DNA of 5,790 nt from Victivallaceae bacterium (GTDB lineage Bacteria; Verrucomicrobiota; Lentisphaeria; Victivallales; Victivallaceae), in contig JAEDIJ010000051.1 in NCBI GenBank assembly GCA_016292515.1, positions 1 through 5,790 of the forward strand, read 5' to 3'. The translations under genes and the position numbers were made by a program. Under the pieces are notes generated by a model. The model was given only the letters and a program-made list of their open reading frames with translations, had not been told where the DNA came from and did not search any database. Positions 1 through 3,936 of the stretch are shown here, piece after piece; within the stretch, counting starts at the first letter, position 1, and each line of letters begins with the position of its first letter.

Positions 1-1442
1 CAATGCCCGTAATAGGGTGAAAAGAATTCGCCCGAATGGCGATGCGTGGCTCCTTTTGAAATGAATTCGGCGAGCGTCGGCGCGTCGGCGGGGGGCGGAA
101 ACTCCATTCTCGCCGCCGCTTCGGCGGCAAATTCCCGCATCAAAGATTCCAGACTGCCGAATTTTTGCTCGATCTGATAGGCGGTTCGCGCGGTCTTTAC
201 CGAAAGTTGCGTCCGTACGCTTTCGTATTTGCGCCGGGCGATCTCGGCGTTGCGCTGACGGTAGAAATTCCACGCCGCATTGCCGAGAAGTGCGAAAATG
301 AGCAAAACGACCGCCGCCGCCACGATTTTGCGGTGCTTCATCATCGACCGGCTGATCTTGCCGAAAAAGCGGTCGGGCAGGGCAATGGTTTCCTCCCCGG
401 CGAGGAAATTGCGCAGATCGCCGCTCAATTCCTCGACCGTCTGATAACGTTCCGTTTTGGAAAATGCCATCGCTTTTCGGACGATCGCTGTAAGTTCGCG
501 GGGGACGCCGGCGCCGAAAGCGTGGCGGAAAAAATTGCATTGCCCGTTGGCGACCTGCGAGATCAATTTCTCCGGCGTGTTTCCCGAAAATGCGGATTTG
601 AGGAAAACAATGTCGAAAAGGATCACGCCGAGGGCAAAAATATCCGCCCGCTGGTCGCCCGCTTCTCCGGCTAAAACTTCCGGCGCCATAAAAGGCGGTG
701 TCCCCAGCGTATGACGCGCCGCACCGGGATCGCTTTCCCGTATCGGCGTCGCGGTTCCCCAGTCGATCAGGTAGACTTCGCGGTATTCTCCGATGATGAT
801 GTTGCCGGGTTTGAGGTCGCGGTGCATCAGATTTCGGCTGTGGGCGTAACTCAACGCGTCGCAGACGCGCAGAAAGAGTTCGAGCCGGTAGCGGAGTGCC
901 CGATTTTCATCGTATCGCGCGATGCCGTTTTCGCGGTAACGGCGGCAGGTCTCGTCGAGGTAGGCGGCGAGCGTCATTCCCCGGAGTTTTTTCATCGAGA
1001 GGTGAAGACCGCCGCATGCGTTGCCGGAGAGGGAATAGATCGGGACGATCGAGGGATGTTCCAGTTGCGCGGTGATTTTCGCTTCCGCAAGGAAACTTTT
1101 GCGCGCTTTTTCGTCGGCGAGCAATTCGGGACGGAGCGATTTGACGGCGACGACGCGTTCAAACGTTTTGTCTTTGGCTCGAAAGACGATGCCTTGACCG
1201 CCTTCGCTTATGATCGCGCCGTTTTCATAGAGGAGTTTCTCATCGGGCAACGCCGGATAAAGTTCTCCCGCGTCCGTGCGGATGGCTTCGGCGCGCTCTT
1301 GTTTTGCCCAGTCGCGCCGGATCTCGCTGCCGACGTCGCGGCGGCGGAAAAAAGAAAAAATTTCCGCGCGTTTCGCCTTTTTTCGCTTCGGTTTTCCCGG
1401 GCGGGAGATTTTTTGCGTCCTGTCGGAAAGATCTTTGTCCAT
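1..1442 (-). CDS. Transmembrane Hanks-type serine/threonine protein kinase, C-terminus beyond window
   Basis: A frame of 480 codons without a stop runs off the left edge. Its kinase domain spans about residues 74-350. Visible motifs are the glycine loop GGQGIVF (81-87), VAVK with ATP-binding Lys101, helix-C Glu120, HRDLKPGN (207-214, catalytic Asp209), DWG instead of DFG (metal-binding Asp227), and the APE triplet 253-255. A hydrophobic segment at about 373-390 should cross the inner membrane, leaving the N-terminal kinase in the cytoplasm and the C-terminal part outside. The first outer residues (about 395-445) look like a long helix and end near SPYYGH, which would fit the start of a Cache-like sensor; that is inference. 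The first 75 residues are a very basic extension (Lys/Arg-rich at 11-25). An in-frame ATG ten codons upstream (position 1472) is an alternative start; neither has a strong ribosome binding site. DWG kinases of this form are common in Lentisphaerae and Planctomycetes. Substrates are unknown. Confidence 0.93.
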   Translation of the reverse strand, partial: MDKDLSDRTQKISRPGKPKRKKAKRAEIFSFFRRRDVGSEIRRDWAKQERAEAIRTDAGELYPALPDEKLLYENGAIISEGGQGIVFRAKDKTFERVVAVKSLRPELLADEKARKSFLAEAKITAQLEHPSIVPIYSLSGNACGGLHLSMKKLRGMTLAAYLDETCRRYRENGIARYDENRALRYRLELFLRVCDALSYAHSRNLMHRDLKPGNIIIGEYREVYLIDWGTATPIRESDPGAARHTLGTPPFMAPEVLAGEAGDQRADIFALGVILFDIVFLKSAFSGNTPEKLISQVANGQCNFFRHAFGAGVPRELTAIVRKAMAFSKTERYQTVEELSGDLRNFLAGEETIALPDRFFGKISRSMMKHRKIVAAAVVLLIFALLGNAAWNFYRQRNAEIARRKYESVRTQLSVKTARTAYQIEQKFGSLESLMREFAAEAAARMEFPPPADAPTLAEFISKGATHRHSGEFFSPYYGH

Positions 1443-1483
1443 ACTTCGGGGTCTCGAATTCAAAGAAATCATCTCGTTTTCTT

Positions 1484-1513
1484 AACATAAATCCGCGGGC
1501 AAAAAAATACAAA
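1484..1513 (-). promoter_or_regulatory. Weak candidate promoter for the kinase gene
   Basis: Reading the minus strand, TTTGTA (1508-1513) and TATGTT (1484-1489) are separated by 18 bases. Both are imperfect matches to the sigma70 -35 and -10 consensus. If used, transcription would begin around 1477, almost at the ATG at 1472. That would give the ATG at 1442 a leader of about 35 bases and so mildly favours the 1442 start. AT-rich sequence gives such matches easily, so this is only a candidate. Confidence 0.25.
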
Positions 1514-1521
1514 CGTTTTTT

Positions 1522-1537
1522 TGCAAAAGCTCTTGCA
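1522..1537. repeat. Near-perfect 16-bp palindrome over the -35 element (candidate operator)
   Basis: The sequence TGCAAAAGCTCTTGCA matches its own reverse complement at 14 of 16 positions: arms TGCAA/TTGCA around AGCT, with a single mismatched pair. It overlaps the -35 hexamer of the downstream gene and lies in the region shared with the divergent kinase. An 8-bp perfect palindrome, AAACGTTT, sits just upstream at 1511-1518. The TGCAA half-site resembles LacI-family operators in general form, but no regulator is encoded in the window that would identify it. Confidence 0.35.
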
Positions 1538-1560
1538 TTGGCTGAAATCGGCGTTATATT
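1533..1560 (+). promoter_or_regulatory. Sigma70-type promoter of the exported-protein gene
   Basis: TTGCAT (1533-1538) and TATATT (1555-1560) are separated by 16 bases. The hexamers match the -35 and -10 consensus at 4 and 5 of 6 positions. The expected transcription start, near 1567, leaves a leader of about 27-30 bases before the ATG. The -35 lies inside a palindrome, which suggests repressor control. Confidence 0.6.
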
Positions 1561-1586
1561 CCTGTCGTAGCAAATTGAATTTGACG

Positions 1587-1590
1587 AGGA
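1587..1590 (+). promoter_or_regulatory. Ribosome binding site AGGA before tandem ATG codons
   Basis: AGGA, within GACGAGGAAAA, is 3 bases from the ATG at 1594 and 6 bases from the in-frame ATG at 1597. The second spacing is closer to the usual range, so 1597 may be the working start. The proteins differ by one methionine only. Confidence 0.5.
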
Positions 1591-1593
1591 AAA

Positions 1594-2559
1594 ATGATGA
1601 GATCCTGCTTTCACTTTATTTTTGCCGCCCTGGCGGCACTGATATCTTTTTCGCTCCCCGCTTCCGAGTTGCCGCATTATGCTCCAAAAAACACCGGAAT
1701 CATTATTTTCGCCGATATGAAGCGGATCTCCGACAGCCGTCTGGTGCGGAAAATTTTTTCGGAAAATTCCGAATTGCAGGAAGTCCGGGATGAAGTCGAT
1801 CAGGAAATCAGAAAGCATCTCAATGCGAGCCGGGAGGAGTTGTTCGATTCCGAGGTCTGCTTTTTTATCGATGTGATCGATTCCGGCAAGGATGTCGCCT
1901 GGCAGATACTTTTCGTCAACCATTCCGGATGCGCGAAAAAGATTTTCGACGTCGCCGCTGATGACCGCCGCCGGGAGGACGATCCGGCTTTTACCGTCGG
2001 AAAAACGGGGGATATGCCGTTTGCCCGCAGTCAGAAATGGATTTTGTTGCAAGCCGATTCCGCAACGCTTCATTTTTCCCTTTTCGGCAAAGATTCCGCG
2101 CACTTCGTGCCGTTGCCGCTGGTCAAAAATGTTTCTCCTCTCGCCGGAGAGATCGACACTTGTGCCTTGTTGGGCGTTGCGGTCGATTTGGAAAAAGTCA
2201 CGTTGTCGGACGACTTGTTGCAGGATGAAAATTTCCGGGCGATGCTCCGCGGCCTTGTCAAAGTGACGTTTCATTTTACGGAAAAAGACGATACGCTGAT
2301 TTTCCGCACCGTCGCCGTTTACCGCGATGAAAAAAGCGCGGCAGACGCCAAAGCCGTCGCCGATCATTTCAACGCGGCGGTCAAAAACGCGCTTGCCGAT
2401 CCCTCCGCAGAAGTTGACCGCCGGGCTTTGCAATTGCAGAAACTTACCGTAAGCGATTCGATGACGCGCGACGGCGTCCGTCTGATCGGAACTTCCGTGA
2501 TCGACCGCGATCTCGCGATCGGATTCTTTCGTGCGTTGCTCGCTCAAACAGCACAATAA
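1594..2559 (+). CDS. Exported protein of unknown function, about 320 residues
   Basis: I do not recognise the family. The N-terminus is a good Sec signal peptide: a short basic start (MMRSC), a hydrophobic core at about residues 6-21, and a probable cleavage site after LPA (near 23). Cys5 is too early for a lipobox, so the product is probably soluble in the periplasm or secreted rather than a lipoprotein. The mature part begins ELPHYAPKNTGIIIFADM, followed by a charged, helix-like stretch (about 45-80). It then appears to alternate strands and helices, ending in a helix-rich Ala/Asp segment (245-270). No catalytic motif is evident; cysteines remain at 89, 113 and 190. The start is doubled (ATGATG): AGGA at 1587-1590 lies 3 bases from the first ATG and 6 from the second, so translation may really begin at 1597. 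The gene has its own promoter and terminator, so it appears monocistronic, divergent from the kinase. A functional link to the kinase is possible but unsupported. Confidence 0.85.
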   Translation: MMRSCFHFIFAALAALISFSLPASELPHYAPKNTGIIIFADMKRISDSRLVRKIFSENSELQEVRDEVDQEIRKHLNASREELFDSEVCFFIDVIDSGKDVAWQILFVNHSGCAKKIFDVAADDRRREDDPAFTVGKTGDMPFARSQKWILLQADSATLHFSLFGKDSAHFVPLPLVKNVSPLAGEIDTCALLGVAVDLEKVTLSDDLLQDENFRAMLRGLVKVTFHFTEKDDTLIFRTVAVYRDEKSAADAKAVADHFNAAVKNALADPSAEVDRRALQLQKLTVSDSMTRDGVRLIGTSVIDRDLAIGFFRALLAQTAQ

Positions 2560-2582
2560 AGAGCGGTTCGACGCTCTTTTTT
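2558..2582 (+). terminator. Intrinsic terminator after the exported-protein gene
   Basis: An 8-bp perfect stem, AAAGAGCG/CGCTCTTT (2558-2565 with 2572-2579), closes a 6-base loop, GTTCGA. The T-run spans 2577-2582. The left arm overlaps the TAA stop codon of the gene. This is a standard Rho-independent terminator and separates the gene from the rex operon. Confidence 0.88.
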
Positions 2583-2603
2583 CAGTCAGTCGCTCTTGAA
2601 ACT

Positions 2604-2628
2604 CAAAAAAGATATTTTTTTATTATTT
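2604..2628 (+). promoter_or_regulatory. A/T tract upstream of the rex promoter (possible UP element)
   Basis: Almost every base from 2604 to 2628 is A or T, in A- and T-runs (AAAAAAGATATTTTTTT then ATTATTT). It lies directly upstream of the -35 hexamer, where the RNA polymerase alpha C-terminal domains contact UP elements. The position fits that role, but intergenic DNA here is generally AT-rich. Confidence 0.35.
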
Positions 2629-2647
2629 CGGCATTGAAAAAATGCCG
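2629..2647. repeat. 19-bp palindrome CGGCAT-N7-ATGCCG over the rex promoter
   Basis: Perfect 6-bp arms CGGCAT (2629-2634) and ATGCCG (2642-2647) flank TGAAAAA, with TTTTT following at 2648-2652. It overlaps the -35 hexamer (2634-2639) and part of the spacer, where a bound repressor would block RNA polymerase. As RNA from an upstream transcript it could also form a short terminator hairpin with the T-run, backing up the terminator at 2558. It does not match the classical Rex operator (TTGTGA-N6-TCACAA). Which protein binds, if any, is unknown. Confidence 0.5.
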
Positions 2648-2662
2648 TTTTTGTGGTATTTT
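2634..2662 (+). promoter_or_regulatory. Sigma70-type promoter of the rex-hydrogenase operon
   Basis: TTGAAA (2634-2639) and TATTTT (2657-2662) are separated by exactly 17 bases. The hexamers match the consensus at 4 and 5 of 6 positions. Transcription would start near 2669, giving a leader of about 26 bases that carries a strong ribosome binding site. A smaller dyad, GGTA-N8-TACC (2655-2670), covers the -10 and start site and is a second candidate operator. Confidence 0.6.
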
Positions 2663-2682
2663 ATGTTACCTGCAATATCGAT

Positions 2683-2689
2683 AGGGGAG
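2683..2689 (+). promoter_or_regulatory. Strong ribosome binding site that fixes the rex start
   Basis: AGGGGAG lies 5 bases before the ATG at 2695. An in-frame GTG at 2653 would extend the protein by 14 residues, but that extension overlaps the promoter, has no Shine-Dalgarno sequence and encodes nothing Rex-like. The ATG at 2695 is therefore chosen. Confidence 0.85.
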
Positions 2690-2694
2690 TTTTT

Positions 2695-3378
2695 ATGCAA
2701 CGGGACAAAATTTTGAACACGCCGACCATCCGCCGGATGCCGACGTATCTTCACAAATTGTTGAAGATGCAGTTGGAGGGCAAGACCCGTGTCTCCTCGA
2801 CCGAACTTGCCGAGTATATGAATATCGAGCTGATCGTCGTGCGCAAGGATATCGCGCTCACCGGAATTTCCGGACAACGCCGCGTCGGCTACGAGATCGA
2901 CGAATTGATCCGTTACATCAAAGCCTATCTCGGCTGGGAAAACATCATACGGGCAACGCTGATCGGGGCGGGCAGTCTCGGCAGCGCGCTTTTGGGTTAT
3001 GATGATTTCCGCCACTACGGTTTGGAGATCGATACGGTTTTTGACCGCGATCCCGCGAAGATCGGACACGAGATCCGCGGCCGCGAAGTCTTTGATATCG
3101 AGACTCTTGAAACACGTTTGGCGGTCAATCTTCCCGAGATCGCGATCCTCTGCGTTTCCAATCCGGCGGCGCAACAGATCGCCGACCGTCTGGTGAAACT
3201 CGGCGTGCGCTACATCTGGAATTTCGCCAACGTCGCGTTGCAGGTGCCGGACGATGTGATCGTCCAGCGCGAAGTGATCGCGGGCGGGCTTGCGATGCTG
3301 ACGGTACGCATCAAAAACGAGCGGATGGATGCAAAAGCGTCCGGATTGAGCAAATTTTTCCGGAAGCTGAAAAAATAG
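2695..3378 (+). CDS. rex: Redox-sensing transcriptional repressor Rex (variant type)
   Basis: The protein has 227 residues, slightly longer than the usual 210-215. Rex is a dimeric cytoplasmic repressor: NAD+ favours DNA binding, and NADH releases it, opening fermentation and respiration genes. The N-terminal winged helix (about 1-78) shows TIRRMPTYLHKLLKM, SSTELAEYM, the recognition-helix region VVRKDIALTGISG (48-60) and VGYEIDELI. The Rossmann domain begins at about 85 with LIGAGSLGSALLGYDDF; the dinucleotide motif GxGxxG is at 91-96. DTVFDRDPAKIG, ILCVSNPAAQQIADRL and IWNFANVALQVP follow in the usual Rex order. The classical wing motif GKRGVGY reads GQRRVGY here, so one glycine is Arg63. 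From memory this resembles Bacteroidota-type Rex (KDIALTGISG, IWNFA). The last 15 residues are basic (GLSKFFRKLKK). The next gene is 39 bases downstream with no terminator between, so Rex probably heads and regulates the hydrogenase operon and itself. Confidence 0.93.
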   Translation: MQRDKILNTPTIRRMPTYLHKLLKMQLEGKTRVSSTELAEYMNIELIVVRKDIALTGISGQRRVGYEIDELIRYIKAYLGWENIIRATLIGAGSLGSALLGYDDFRHYGLEIDTVFDRDPAKIGHEIRGREVFDIETLETRLAVNLPEIAILCVSNPAAQQIADRLVKLGVRYIWNFANVALQVPDDVIVQREVIAGGLAMLTVRIKNERMDAKASGLSKFFRKLKK

Positions 3379-3390
3379 ATTTTCCCATTA

Positions 3391-3410
3391 ACCCTTTTTA
3401 TATAAGGTAA
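3391..3410. repeat. Weak AT-rich dyad between rex and hydC
   Basis: CCTT (3393-3396) and AAGG (3404-3407) form short arms around TTTATAT. With one bulged C the symmetry extends to ACC(C)TT/AAGGT. It contains TATATA but lacks a good -35 at the proper distance. It could be an internal regulatory site or an internal promoter; chance is a serious alternative. Confidence 0.2.
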
Positions 3411-3417
3411 AAAAAGT

Positions 3418-3933
3418 ATGTGTTGCAAAAAATTGTCGGAAGCAGCGGCGGCCAAATTCGCCGAACTCGACGGTTTCATCGCCGGTCTCGGGATTGACCG
3501 CGATGATCCGCGTCGGCGCGGTCGTCTGATCCAGGTGCTGCATCGGGCGCAGGCGATCTTCGGATACCTGCCGCGCGAAGTCCAGCTCCACGTCGCCGAG
3601 AAACTCTTTCTGCCCGAAGCCGCGGTTTCGGGCGTCGTGAGTTTCTATAACTACTTCACCACCGAACCCAAAGGCAAATACTGCATCGACGTCTGCCTCG
3701 GTACCGCCTGCTACGTCAAGGGGGCGGAAAAGGTCTTGTCCGAGATCGAGCGCGTCCTCGGCGTCAAGGCGGACACCAAGCCGACCGACGACGGGCTTTT
3801 TTCGATCAACGCGCTGCGTTGCGTCGGCGCCTGCGGTCTCGCTCCGGTGATGATCGTCAACGGCAAGGTCTACGGCAAAGTCACCCCCGCGAAAGCGGTC
3901 GAAATCGTCAACGAATATAAAAAGCTGGGCTAA
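3418..3933 (+). CDS. hydC: NuoE-like [2Fe-2S] subunit of NAD-linked bifurcating-type hydrogenase (HydC/HndA)
   Basis: The product has 171 residues, the usual size for NuoE/HydC. The helical N-terminal half (about 6-80, with RRGRLIQVLHRAQAIFGYLP and VSGVVSFYNYF) is typical of the family. The C-terminal half is a thioredoxin-like ferredoxin with all four [2Fe-2S] ligands: Cys93 and Cys98 (DVCLGTACYVKG), and Cys135 and Cys139 (LRCVGACGLAP). In the complex it passes electrons to and from the FMN subunit encoded next. It lies downstream of rex and 3 bases before hydB. The only Shine-Dalgarno candidate is AAGG at 3404-3407, a long 10 bases from the ATG, so initiation may be modest. Sequence alone could also fit complex I NuoE or an NAD-linked formate dehydrogenase subunit. 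The Rex neighbour and the ferredoxin-extended partner favour a hydrogenase; a hydA gene downstream would settle it. Confidence 0.9.
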   Translation: MCCKKLSEAAAAKFAELDGFIAGLGIDRDDPRRRGRLIQVLHRAQAIFGYLPREVQLHVAEKLFLPEAAVSGVVSFYNYFTTEPKGKYCIDVCLGTACYVKGAEKVLSEIERVLGVKADTKPTDDGLFSINALRCVGACGLAPVMIVNGKVYGKVTPAKAVEIVNEYKKLG

Positions 3934-3936
3934 ATT

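Noticed and set aside
711..1490. 259-codon plus-strand open frame (and a 169-codon one at 165-674)
   Set aside because: Both are in-register antisense shadows of the kinase, whose minus-strand reading has all the catalytic motifs. The stop between them is simply a TTA leucine codon of the kinase.
1240..2556. 438-codon open frame on the minus strand opposite the exported-protein gene
   Set aside because: It is also in register with the sense gene and reflects the same codon avoidance. It crosses the terminator-proximal end, the promoter region and part of the kinase gene in a different frame, and its translation resembles nothing.
2653..2694. GTG at 2653 as an upstream start for rex
   Set aside because: It lies inside the promoter and has no ribosome binding site; AGGGGAG positions the ATG at 2695.
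3354..3376. TTTTTC ... GAAAAA inverted repeat at the 3' end of rex as a terminator
   Set aside because: The stem is almost all A-U, lies within the coding sequence and is not followed by a U-run, so read-through into hydC is expected.
2695..3378. Annotation of the rex product as a generic CoA-binding protein
   Set aside because: The Rossmann domain alone would allow it, but the N-terminal winged helix and the order of motifs fit Rex.
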